Source of the DNA: Tomocerus qinae
Lineage: Eukaryota > Arthropoda > Collembola > Entomobryomorpha > Tomoceridae
NCBI GenBank assembly: GCA_020055645.1
Contig: CM034546.1
Location: forward strand, 20,832,001 to 20,896,000
Direction of reading: 5' to 3'
DNA: 64,000 bases
Position numbers and translations under genes: made by a program. The notes under the pieces were generated by a model, which did not search any database, had not been told where the DNA came from, and saw only the letters and a list, made by a program, of their open reading frames with translations. Position 1 is the first letter of the stretch. Each line of letters opens with the position of its first letter. Shown here piece by piece: positions 9,422-18,856 of this stretch.

Positions 9422-12400
9422 TTAATACAGAGAACAAATAAATTGAACCGCGCGTGCAATTCTTTGCAGTTTCTTTAGGTTACCACGTCGCCCAATCATA
9501 CTCGAAGGTACCGAAAATCCAAACCGATCTATAGGTTTCGTAGAACGAGTACTATGCCTACCCGTGTTATCGGAATCTTCCACCACAGAACTTTCCCCGA
9601 CTGCCCCTGTGGAAGTTTCGGGAACAGAACTGTCCTCGACAGCCTGTGTGGAGGTACCTACCGAAGGACTACCATCTGGTGTTCCAAACTGCTCTGGACC
9701 ACTTTCTGGACTCTGATGACTTCGTCCATCACTTTCAGCACGATGTTCACTTACGTCCTCCATATTAACGTCATTATTTACACTCGACTCATCATCAGGA
9801 GTATTAAACATGCTAGATTCATTATTAGAAATATTAATTATACTTGTATCATTATCCCCAGCCATAATTTGACTATTTGAACTTATACTAGAACTAAAAT
9901 TACTGCCCACCACATTTTCTAAATTAACGTCATCACTTTGTACACTCTCTGACACATTCACACTAACATTTTCTCGATCTAACCTCCCCGTACTAATTCT
10001 TTCAACGCTACTTTCCATAGCTTCAGACATGATCTTTTCCTGTGCATTTTCCCTAGAAGTTTCCGTACTATTTATGCTCGAAGAATTTATAGTAGATGGT
10101 AATTTACTATCTCCATGACCCAAATTTTCCCCGTTATAATTAAAATGTGAAATTTCAGTGTATACCGTAGCATCGCTGATATTTCCCGTTTCATTTATAG
10201 TATTTACGTCATCAGTATACAACAATCGAGCTATTTCCGTACAAATAGTAGCATCACTGACATCATCTTCATTCATACTTTTTATACTTTCGCTAAAATC
10301 TAAGGAAGCGTCCCTAAAACAAAATTTAGATGCTGTAGAGTTCTCAGATGAAGTTTTAGGCAAAAGAGACGTGATTTCTACCGGAAGTTCGTCTTCTTCA
10401 TAGAAGTCGAATTCGGAATCGGAGTCCGACGTGAACTCGGTATAATATGGTTTCAAATGCCGTACATTTTCAATTCTAAGCTGCCCTTTAGACTTTTCGC
10501 GTTCATCCTTAATCTGATAAGTTATAGGTCCCGTTCTTTGAACAACAATAAAAGGTCCCTTCCAGTGAACTAACCACTTGGCTACTCTGCCCGGAATTCT
10601 TTCAAAGTTAGCTAACCAAACTTTGTCCCCTTGTAAATAATGTTGGACCTTATGCTTTTCATCCCATCGGCGTTTTTGCATTGCTTGGAATTTATCCGTG
10701 CGATTTTTTGCAATCTGCTGAGCACGCCGTGCTCTTGTCATGATTATATTAGGCTCTCCGTCACCTGCCTTTTCTAATATGGTCGGAGTTATTGCGTCAC
10801 AAGGCAATCTTGGATCCCTACCATTTAAAAGAAAATACGGCGAATATTGATTCACTACATGAGTTGTATTATTTAAAGCATAAGCTACTCTATTGAGGTA
10901 CTTGTCCCAATCATTCATTTGCTCGTTGACATGCTTAGCTAGAATATTTTTTATGACTTTATTTGACCGTTCTACAATACCGTTAGTCTGCGGATTATAT
11001 GGTGATGTATGTATTAGTTTTATATGGAATTTATCACAAAAAGCCCTGAAATCCCTAGACATAAAATTAGAACCTCTATCTGACAAAATTTCTCTAGGAC
11101 ACGAATGATGGCTAGAATATATCACTCCTTCCGTCAAAACCTTAATAACATGTTTTGTATCTGTCCCCTTAAGTGGAAATAAGTCTACAAACCTCGTCAA
11201 ATGATCTATTACGACTAAAGCATAAGTATTCTGTCTAGGAAAAGGAGTAGCTGGAAATGGCCCAATTAAATCTATGCCTACCCGATCGTATGGATAATCT
11301 GGAGTTGGTATTGGTTGTGCTGGACCAGGTGCTGCACCCACACGTCTATTGTACTGCTGACAGATTTGACAACTAAGTACAAACTGTCGCGTATGCTTAT
11401 ACATTTTAGCCCAATAATACCTAGATCTTATAAGACACCAAGTTTTAAAGAAACCCAAATGCAGCGCATTATTCTCGTGTACTTCTTTCAGTACTTCCTT
11501 CCTCAGACCCTGTGGTACAACTAACCTCCAAAGATTTTCATCTTCAGTCAGACCTGCCTTATACAATAGCCCATCAATTAATGTATAATTATCGTGTTTA
11601 GGATCAATTTCATGCAAATCATTCCATTTCGCTTGAATTAAATCAGAGATAATATCCTTTAACGCTGGATCTGCTTTCTGTCGACTCTCCCATTCATCCG
11701 ATTTATCAAGACCACATAAATGATCACCAAAATTTAATGGATCAGAAACAGATGTTACTTGACTCAATGCTAATGGATATCGTGAAAGTGCATCTACATG
11801 ACCATGACTTTTGCCCGAGACATACTGAATGTCAAAATAATACGGTTGCAGCCTCAATGCCCATCTTGCAAGTCTACCCTGTGGATCTTTAAGTTTAAGT
11901 AGATAACACAATGAACAATGGTCCGTTATTATAATGAACTTTCTGCCATGTATATATGGTCTAAATGCTTCCACTGCATATAAAATGCCCAAACATTCTA
12001 TTTCTGTCACGCTATACTTTTTCTCATGCGGTTTTAGTGCTCGAGATATGTATGCGACTACTTTCCATTGGCCGTCCTTTCCCTGCTGTTCAACTGTGCG
12101 TTCTACATGTTCCTGTTCTAACGTAGCTCCTAAACCTGTGTAACTAGCGTCCGTGCAAATTCTCGTTGGTGCATCGTCCTGTGGATGTGCCATTATGGGT
12201 GGTGAAACCAATGCCGCCTTTAATTCTAAGAATGCTTTCTCCTGCTCTTCACCCCAAACAAAAGGAACATTCTTACACGTAAGTGCTGTTAATGGTCTTG
12301 CCATCTTAGAAAAACCCTTAATAAAACGACGGTAGTACCCACAAAAATTGACGAATGATAAAATGTCTTTAACACAAGTCGGTCTAGGAAAGTCGTTTAC

Positions 12401-15325
12401 AGCACGACACTTGGCTGGGTCCGGTGAAATCCCTTCAGCTGATATAATATGCCCTAGAAATTTTATTTTATTGTCCCCAAACGTACATTTAGCTGGCTTC
12501 AGCTTCAGACCTGCCTTTTTTAAGCATTCGAAGACTAACTCAAGATGTTCTAAGTGAGATTCGAAGTCACGACTAAAAACTATGATATCGTCCAAGTACG
12601 CTAACGCTATAGTCCATTTTAAACCCCCTAATACTGCGTCAATTAGCCGTTGAAAACTACTTGGTGCATTACAAAGTCCAAAAGGCATGACATTCCATTC
12701 GAATAGTCCGTCCGGACATACAAAAGCAGTTTTATCCCTCGATTCAGGATCCATTGGTACCTGATAGTATGCTGATTCACAATCCATAGTACTTAAATAC
12801 TTACTATATGCAAAACGATCTAATGCATCATCTAACCTCGGTAATGGATAGCTGTTCTTTTTAGTAAGTGCATTTACTGCTCTGAAATCAACACAAAATC
12901 TCATTGAACCATCTGACTTCTTAACTAAAACTACTGGAGATGACCAAGGTGAATCAGAAGGTGTAATGATTCCTTTAGCTAATAAGTCTGCCACTTGTTT
13001 AGAGATTTCCTTTCGTTCAGCAAAAGAGCACCGGTATGGTTTCTGTGCTACTGGCTGTGCGCCTTGTACATCGATGTGATGCTGAACGAAATTGCATAGA
13101 CCTAAGTCCAAAGCATTTTTTGTGAACACGTCCCTGTACTTATAGAGTAAGTTGTAAACCTCATTTCGCTGCTCATTAGTCAAGTCATTCCCCAATGTGA
13201 TCTTTTCTAGAAATTCTCTAGCCTCAGGTTCCACTGACTCTAACTTTTCTATGCGAATTTTCTGTCCTTTGCTATTAGTTTTACCCTCCTTAACAGATGC
13301 TGCTTTCTCAGATTTAATGGTTTGTTCCACTTCGTCAGCATTACACACAATCATATTTGGTTCAAGAATGTCATAAGTTCCAATTAATGTACTCTTTTTA
13401 AGTAGTATAGGCTTGATAGTAGGATTGATAATAAAAGTGCATCCCTTTCCCTCTTTAACATCAACAATTGTATTCCCAATAGAAACACGCTTTGTATTTT
13501 GTAATTGATGCCTAGGTGTTATGACTATGCTATTGTTAATCTCAGCCTTCATTGCAAAATGTACCCTCTTAGCATAGTTAGGAGGAATTATCACATTCTT
13601 AGTCAATCTGATGTCATTGTTAGGTGTGTCGTTAGATTTTAATTCATGACTGCTTTCAGTATTAGTACTAGTTGGAGAATCTAATATGTTAGTATGGCCA
13701 CGGGAACATGGTAAATCAATACCCAGTTGTGTTCTGACCTTTTGCTTACTAGCACGTGCTTTGCCCTTGGAATTCCTTCCCGCAACTTTGCACAAAGTAA
13801 CCGTAGGGTGTGGCGAATCAACACCGATTTTTACCCCAGGGATCTCTATCTCTGCTGGTACTAGATTTTTGTAAGCTTTAACATTAGGTAGTAAGGTCGT
13901 TGCCCAGTCAGTGAATTGAGAAAAGTTTGGTATACCCTTAAGATATCTAATTGACTCTTCAGCGATATTCACACCATACGTGAAAAGATTAGGTCCTTTA
14001 CCGTAGTTGAGATTAACACCATAAGCCACCATCCAATCTTTACCCAATACAACGTTATTAGACAAGCCTGGTACTATAAAGAAACGCCATAGGATCTTAT
14101 AACCGTCTATCTCCAAAAACATCTCTACTTCTTTACTGACGTAGTAGTCACCCGCATCCTCAATAGAAAGTCCAACCGTGAAAGGTTCAACATCGTTACA
14201 TTTATGCACATACTGCTTATGACAAGAATTTTCAATAGTATTCTTAAAATACCATTCACTGATTCCCGAAATGTTAGCTCCTGTATCTACCATAACCTCA
14301 GTGAATTTCCCATTTATGCGTAAGTTTAAATTTCGTTTAAACCGAAAATTCATCATGCGATATCTAGTAGGAAACATGCCAAACGGAGTTTTAGTATAGA
14401 TAGTGTCCTCAGACGTCTCCTCAGAACTACCTACAGTTGCACTCGTCTGATAATCATGAGCTACCTTCCGACAATTTCTTTTCCTCCTTAAACTCCTGTC
14501 AATGTCGCTTAATGTTACTTCATAACTTTCCTGTAACCTTCCTTCCAATGAACTCTCATTTTCACTGCTAGCATCCCAGCTAGTATCATCATCCAACATA
14601 CAATACCTGTTCTTTAACTCAACTTCACTTTTACTTTTTATGGCCATTTTATCTTTTTTACTTTTTAAATCCTTTTTTATGCATTTTTCATTCTTCCCCA
14701 ATTCCTTACTTTTCTTTCCGATCGCAATACCCTTAACATTACTTCCACATGTTAGAATATCATGATTTCCTAACTCAGAATTCACAACATTCATAAAAAT
14801 AGAATCCCCACAATTAACATTACTATAATTTTTAGGCTCCTTACTTTCAATGCCAATTATCCTATTTAATGCCTTTCCGCTTTTACTTTCCGAATAATAT
14901 TCACTCCCTTTATTTCGAATTTGCCAATTTTTAAATAAATTCCGACGAAGCCTATTATGCATATCGGTACTAGGTAGATATGGATTTCCCTCAATGCCAC
15001 TTTTAACAACCGATGAATACAACTTCCTTTCCTCCTGCACATTGTCCTTTCCCATATTAGAATTAGTGAACACTAAAGTTCTTTTCCTTAGATCATGACT
15101 CTCATTCATTGTCCCATTATTAACACACATACTATTATCCTCAACACACACATCATTTCCCATATTATTATCCACTAAACCATTTCCATGTTTAAATTGA
15201 GTATTTCCCGTATTATTATTATAACCCCTGCTATTATTAACTTCTAACCCATACATATATTTCCCATCATTATTATATCCCAAATGTTTATTAATAATAT
15301 TACCAGAACCAGATCGAACATTCAT
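9422..15325 (-). CDS. pol: Pol polyprotein (protease, RT, RNase H, integrase)
   Basis: 1967 residues from the ATG at 15325. The first ~330 residues are Asn/Ser/Lys-rich and without a known fold. An aspartic protease follows (VDTGANISG, Asp about 346), then reverse transcriptase (about 745-935; PFGLCNAPSSF and catalytic YLDD about 908), RNase H (about 1055-1175; CTDAS) and integrase. The integrase has an HHCC zinc finger (His near 1287, CQICQQ near 1322), a DD35E core (GIDLIGPF about 1350, SDRGSNF about 1413, NGIVERS about 1450; exactly 35 residues between the second Asp and the Glu) and a C-terminal WKGPF-type module. A further ~330-residue acidic Ser/Asn/Asp-rich tail ends in a basic segment. 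All catalytic residues are present. The frame stays open upstream of the ATG as far as 15451, where it meets the stop codons that end gag. Confidence 0.93.
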   Translation of the reverse strand: MNVRSGSGNIINKHLGYNNDGKYMYGLEVNNSRGYNNNTGNTQFKHGNGLVDNNMGNDVCVEDNSMCVNNGTMNESHDLRKRTLVFTNSNMGKDNVQEERKLYSSVVKSGIEGNPYLPSTDMHNRLRRNLFKNWQIRNKGSEYYSESKSGKALNRIIGIESKEPKNYSNVNCGDSIFMNVVNSELGNHDILTCGSNVKGIAIGKKSKELGKNEKCIKKDLKSKKDKMAIKSKSEVELKNRYCMLDDDTSWDASSENESSLEGRLQESYEVTLSDIDRSLRRKRNCRKVAHDYQTSATVGSSEETSEDTIYTKTPFGMFPTRYRMMNFRFKRNLNLRINGKFTEVMVDTGANISGISEWYFKNTIENSCHKQYVHKCNDVEPFTVGLSIEDAGDYYVSKEVEMFLEIDGYKILWRFFIVPGLSNNVVLGKDWMVAYGVNLNYGKGPNLFTYGVNIAEESIRYLKGIPNFSQFTDWATTLLPNVKAYKNLVPAEIEIPGVKIGVDSPHPTVTLCKVAGRNSKGKARASKQKVRTQLGIDLPCSRGHTNILDSPTSTNTESSHELKSNDTPNNDIRLTKNVIIPPNYAKRVHFAMKAEINNSIVITPRHQLQNTKRVSIGNTIVDVKEGKGCTFIINPTIKPILLKKSTLIGTYDILEPNMIVCNADEVEQTIKSEKAASVKEGKTNSKGQKIRIEKLESVEPEAREFLEKITLGNDLTNEQRNEVYNLLYKYRDVFTKNALDLGLCNFVQHHIDVQGAQPVAQKPYRCSFAERKEISKQVADLLAKGIITPSDSPWSSPVVLVKKSDGSMRFCVDFRAVNALTKKNSYPLPRLDDALDRFAYSKYLSTMDCESAYYQVPMDPESRDKTAFVCPDGLFEWNVMPFGLCNAPSSFQRLIDAVLGGLKWTIALAYLDDIIVFSRDFESHLEHLELVFECLKKAGLKLKPAKCTFGDNKIKFLGHIISAEGISPDPAKCRAVNDFPRPTCVKDILSFVNFCGYYRRFIKGFSKMARPLTALTCKNVPFVWGEEQEKAFLELKAALVSPPIMAHPQDDAPTRICTDASYTGLGATLEQEHVERTVEQQGKDGQWKVVAYISRALKPHEKKYSVTEIECLGILYAVEAFRPYIHGRKFIIITDHCSLCYLLKLKDPQGRLARWALRLQPYYFDIQYVSGKSHGHVDALSRYPLALSQVTSVSDPLNFGDHLCGLDKSDEWESRQKADPALKDIISDLIQAKWNDLHEIDPKHDNYTLIDGLLYKAGLTEDENLWRLVVPQGLRKEVLKEVHENNALHLGFFKTWCLIRSRYYWAKMYKHTRQFVLSCQICQQYNRRVGAAPGPAQPIPTPDYPYDRVGIDLIGPFPATPFPRQNTYALVVIDHLTRFVDLFPLKGTDTKHVIKVLTEGVIYSSHHSCPREILSDRGSNFMSRDFRAFCDKFHIKLIHTSPYNPQTNGIVERSNKVIKNILAKHVNEQMNDWDKYLNRVAYALNNTTHVVNQYSPYFLLNGRDPRLPCDAITPTILEKAGDGEPNIIMTRARRAQQIAKNRTDKFQAMQKRRWDEKHKVQHYLQGDKVWLANFERIPGRVAKWLVHWKGPFIVVQRTGPITYQIKDEREKSKGQLRIENVRHLKPYYTEFTSDSDSEFDFYEEDELPVEITSLLPKTSSENSTASKFCFRDASLDFSESIKSMNEDDVSDATICTEIARLLYTDDVNTINETGNISDATVYTEISHFNYNGENLGHGDSKLPSTINSSSINSTETSRENAQEKIMSEAMESSVERISTGRLDRENVSVNVSESVQSDDVNLENVVGSNFSSSISSNSQIMAGDNDTSIINISNNESSMFNTPDDESSVNNDVNMEDVSEHRAESDGRSHQSPESGPEQFGTPDGSPSVGTSTQAVEDSSVPETSTGAVGESSVVEDSDNTGRHSTRSTKPIDRFGFSVPSSMIGRRGNLKKLQRIARAVQFICSLY

Positions 15326-15457
15326 TTCACACGTTGGCCCTACTGGCGCTGTACAGAGTTGTGGTTTAAATTCTGTGGAGGAAGAATCGGATTTGCATTC
15401 GATTGCCCCCCCTGATTGGCATTTTGTGGCGCGTTTGCCGCTAATTGTGCATTATTA

Positions 15458-16735
15458 CTAGCCGTTATTAGGTAGTTCATTACAGAATCTAATAATATGC
15501 CCAGATTTTCCACAACCATAGCAAGTAACAGTATTATTTCCCCCGCTATTTTCGGTATTTCGAGGTTGATAATAGTTCCCTCTATTATTTCCCCGATTGG
15601 AATTACTTGGCCCCGGATTCCTCGAATTTTGAAAAGAACGATTCTTAAAATAACAATCCCTCTCTTCGTGATTAGTTCTGCCGCATACTCCACAAGGTGG
15701 AAATGCATTTCGAGAATCCCTCAAGCTGTTAAATCTTTGGGAGCGACCACCAGAATAACGTGAATTTGAATTCACTGGCCCAGGTACAAACGTACTACTT
15801 GAATTCGCATCCCTATTCTTTTCAGAATTACTAGTAGGCTGTTTCATTGCATAAATCTCAGCCATTTTCCTCAGCTTGTCAAGAAATTCCCCAGTGGAAC
15901 TAAAATCTTGGCCAACTAGCGCTTTCATAAAATCGAATGGTAAGGCCTTAGTTAATTGCTCAATTTTACGCTTATCAGACATCTTAGGATCAATATTTCT
16001 TAAAAGTTCCAGTTTACTAGCAACAAATTTTTGTGGATCTTCGCCAATTTTATAAACCAGAGCCTTATTTTGCATGCGATAGATTGTCTTTTGAGAAGAA
16101 TGATCAAAAAATTTCAAAAATCTATCAATGATCCCTTTCCAGATTTCAGCAAAGTCTGGATTGTCCTCTTTCAACTCTCGACTGACTATTGGATACTCTG
16201 CAGTCCACCAATTCTTTGCATCGCCATCCAATACTCTGTCGAAGTTGTGAATTGCCCACGCAGGCGACAAACCAATAAAATTTAAATCATTCTGGAATTT
16301 AAGCAAAAACTCCTCGGCGTCGGCCTTACCATCGTAATGCCTTAACTGCTGAATTGCCTGATGATGCGCAAACAAATTAGGGTTTACCACTACATTAGCA
16401 TCGCCCGGTCTGGTTACGTTAATATTTGGAATGTCATTACCCGCTTGTCCAGCATTATTACGCAAACGAGTCCTGAGTTCTACCAATTCCTCCTCAAGTA
16501 AAGCCACGTATTCGAGATTAGGACGCAAGGGATTCGCTCGAGCCGCTTCGTTATTCTCTGCATTTTGTTCATTATCATCGCGAGGCTGTTCTTGCTGTCT
16601 CCTTTCATTGCCGTCGCGACGCTCGTCGCCGCCGACATTAGCATTCCCAATTATTTCTTGCTGTCGCCTTTCATTGCCATCGCGACGCTCGTCTCCCCCG
16701 ACATTACCATGCCCAAACATTTCCTCGTCACTCAT
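15458..16735 (-). CDS. gag: Gag polyprotein with two zinc knuckles
   Basis: 425 residues from the ATG at 16735. The N-terminus carries a 17-residue block, NVGGDERRDGNERRQQE, twice (period 22 residues). A capsid-like region spans about 105-280 (HHQAIQQLRHYDGKADAEEF, KNWWTAEYP). Near the C-terminus are CGVCGRTNHEERDC and CYGCGKSGHIIRFC, both exact CX2CX4HX4C nucleocapsid knuckles for RNA packaging. It ends at TAG (15460-15458), followed at once by TAA and TAA in the same frame. Pol resumes in that same frame. A +1/-1 frame ORF (15708-15340) overlaps the end of gag but stops before the pol ATG. Confidence 0.92.
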   Translation of the reverse strand: MSDEEMFGHGNVGGDERRDGNERRQQEIIGNANVGGDERRDGNERRQQEQPRDDNEQNAENNEAARANPLRPNLEYVALLEEELVELRTRLRNNAGQAGNDIPNINVTRPGDANVVVNPNLFAHHQAIQQLRHYDGKADAEEFLLKFQNDLNFIGLSPAWAIHNFDRVLDGDAKNWWTAEYPIVSRELKEDNPDFAEIWKGIIDRFLKFFDHSSQKTIYRMQNKALVYKIGEDPQKFVASKLELLRNIDPKMSDKRKIEQLTKALPFDFMKALVGQDFSSTGEFLDKLRKMAEIYAMKQPTSNSEKNRDANSSSTFVPGPVNSNSRYSGGRSQRFNSLRDSRNAFPPCGVCGRTNHEERDCYFKNRSFQNSRNPGPSNSNRGNNRGNYYQPRNTENSGGNNTVTCYGCGKSGHIIRFCNELPNNG

Positions 16736-18403
16736 CTTGTCTCAGAACAAAGATTATCTCAAAGAAACAAGATTGAATTAACATCCAACAGATATGTATT
16801 TGCTTAATTTCTAGAAAACTCCCCCTTAAATTATAATATACTAATTACTTTCTATCCCTAATGCATAAATTACAACCAAAAATTTAAACATTCAACTCAA
16901 TTGACTGATAAAGTCGAAAAGAATTAACATTTGGCCAGACATTCACCTCAAATAGCGTCCTTTTACTTAATTAAGGATTCATCCTCCTTGTTATCTGACT
17001 TTCAACAAAGTTAAATGAAAGATAATGTTGGAGTTGGACGTGCTAGACTGTCGCCACTTATCAACATAAATTACTAGAATTATCGCTTAGCAATGAGAGA
17101 TTTTAGCATCGCTCCGCAGCTACCACCCAATTAAAGAAAGATTTACTAGAAATTTTTACACGTAGGAATAATTAAATCAAATCTTCATTGACATGTTGCA
17201 TGTTAACTAAGAAAAATTTGTAGTTACGTTGCATTGCGACTTGCATAAAGACTGCCATTAATGAGGGATGCTCAATAAAATTACGATTATTATAGAAAGA
17301 CGCAATAACAATGCACATATTATTATCCCATTCAGTCATTGGCAATTGTTCAGCATAAACTTGAATTAATGCGTAAGTCACCATAGGCGCTTGAAATAAC
17401 TGCTGAATCGTGACTGGTATTAATAATAACGACATTTTCAAGTTTAAAGTAAATATTAAAATTCAATTTTAAACATTCCAGGCTTTATCAAAAATAACTG
17501 ACATAATTATGTAGTAGTCTCTCTATAATGTTAAATACCAGGGTTCACACGGTGGAACCATGCTGACCGATTTTTATAAAAATTGATTTTCAACAAAATT
17601 CACCCTAATTTTAATTTTAGATTTTTTGTAATACTCATTCCCATGAAATCCTGTCTTAAAATAATTTTTTCCTATTTATTAAATGAATTCAACCCAATAA
17701 TCCAACCCATCAAAAAAAATGTCAGCCAAGGAAACCCTGGAACTGTATACGTACCCAAAAATACCGAAAAGTTGAAAAAAATGTAATTAAACCTGAATTT
17801 TGTATGCCCCGAAATTCAGAAATGTCATTATAAGAAAGAAACATAAAGGTATAATGTCGACATAATTCCCTAACGTCCAAAAAATGACAACTCAACCGTA
17901 CCTACACAATAGCGACACACAAAAATACCTTTTTCTACAGAATTCATGCCCAAAATAAATATGACAGTAATTTTATATCATTCTGCAATTATTATATGTG
18001 CTAAATAAAATTATTGCGACCCTGTGTCACTGCCCAATTCCCCAAAAAGTCAAACCTGAGTCATCACTTTCGCTTTTACCCAAATTTTATGTACTTAATT
18101 CCCATCAAAATTCAAAATTTAAATATATTCGGAAAGCCCAGCATTAATATAATAATGTCAAATTAATCCCCCTTCATACTTTTGAATACAAAACCCAAAT
18201 ATATTAAACCGTGATGACTGACTGCTGATTACGCCCCCCAAATAAGTCAAAAATTTCCCAACATTCCGCATACGTTATGCCCCAAAAAAAATTGCCCCAT
18301 TTTTATAAAATGTTTAACTGACTTACGCTTGATTAGTTGTCCTTCTTCAAAAAATGTCCCTGAATCCTGTCCTTCCTCTGACGAGAGTTTACCCCGCATC
18401 TTC
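16736..18403 (-). other. Long 5' leader of the Ty3/gypsy element
   Basis: 1668 bp between the 5' LTR and gag, much longer than usual. Directly after the LTR the element strand reads GAAGATGCGGGGTAAACTC, which does not start with TGG. I cannot assign a primer tRNA. One sense ORF lies inside (17172-17435). Confidence 0.6.
17172..17435 (-). CDS. Small sense ORF in the retrotransposon leader (unknown)
   Basis: 87 residues from the ATG at 17435, on the element's coding strand between the 5' LTR and gag. Not recognised. It looks compositionally protein-like, with mixed hydrophobic and polar residues (for example YALIQVYAEQLPMTEWDNN) and several Met and Gln, unlike the Lys/Asn/Phe/Ile noise of most chance ORFs here. 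No signal peptide or clear motif is visible. It could be an accessory protein, a regulatory upstream ORF or a chance frame. Confidence 0.35.
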   Translation of the reverse strand: MSLLLIPVTIQQLFQAPMVTYALIQVYAEQLPMTEWDNNMCIVIASFYNNRNFIEHPSLMAVFMQVAMQRNYKFFLVNMQHVNEDLI

Positions 18404-18856
18404 TGTGCTGGTCCACGGTGGATGCGCCTCAGACGGTAAGCCTGCACGTTGTCAGAGTCGACAGAACCTGGGATACCCGATTAGTCCTGATCCTGATATG
18501 CCGGTTAGTCCTGAAATGCCCGTTAGTCCGGAAATGCCCGTTAGTCCTGAAATGCCCGTCCTGGCATGCTTGTCCTGAACTGCCCGTATGCTGGATGCCA
18601 CAAGGAAACACAATCCGAAGTCCAGATCCAATCCCACTTTATTAGCCCATCAACCAACCCGCACGACTCAAGCCCAGAAACAGAATGCCACTCTTTCCGC
18701 TCCGTTCTCCCGTCTAACTATCCCCACATTAGAATGTGCGATGTGCGTCCCTCTCTACTCTCGCGGATTGGCTCACACACATTTAAATATCCCCATAACC
18801 CGCTACAGCATACTTACTCTATGACTCTCTACAATAGAGTCTCTACAACTACTACA
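18404..18856 (-). mobile_element. 5' LTR of the Ty3/gypsy element
   Basis: Copy of 7696-8148 at a constant offset of 10708. It should hold the element promoter, but no unambiguous TATA box stands out. The differing bases are 18413 and 18415. Confidence 0.92.

Larger units (their letters stand above)
7696..18856 (-). mobile_element. Complete Ty3/gypsy LTR retrotransposon, 11161 bp
   Basis: Two 453 bp direct repeats (7696-8148 and 18404-18856) with TG..CA ends bound an internal region read on the minus strand: leader, Gag, Pol in the order protease, reverse transcriptase, RNase H, integrase, then a third ORF. This domain order is that of Ty3/gypsy. The sequence ATAT flanks both ends (7692-7695 and 18857-18860) as a 4 bp target duplication. 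By eye the LTRs differ at only two bases, both within the last 12 nt in element sense, and all major ORFs are open, so the insertion is recent. It sits between chemosensory genes. Odd points are the 1.67 kb leader, long non-catalytic extensions on Pol, three stop codons between gag and pol in the same frame, and a zinc-knuckle ORF where some relatives carry env. Confidence 0.93.

Noticed and set aside
8653-9459. Envelope gene, suggested by position and a hydrophobic start (LFVLCIKLYIFLLY)
   Set aside because: The hydrophobic segment lies upstream of the first ATG (9396), in a frame opened only by TTG. The remainder is a soluble zinc-knuckle protein.
15340-15708. Separate gene in the second frame over the gag end
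   Set aside because: Its first two thirds are the shadow of the Gag zinc-knuckle region. Kept only as a possible recoding path.
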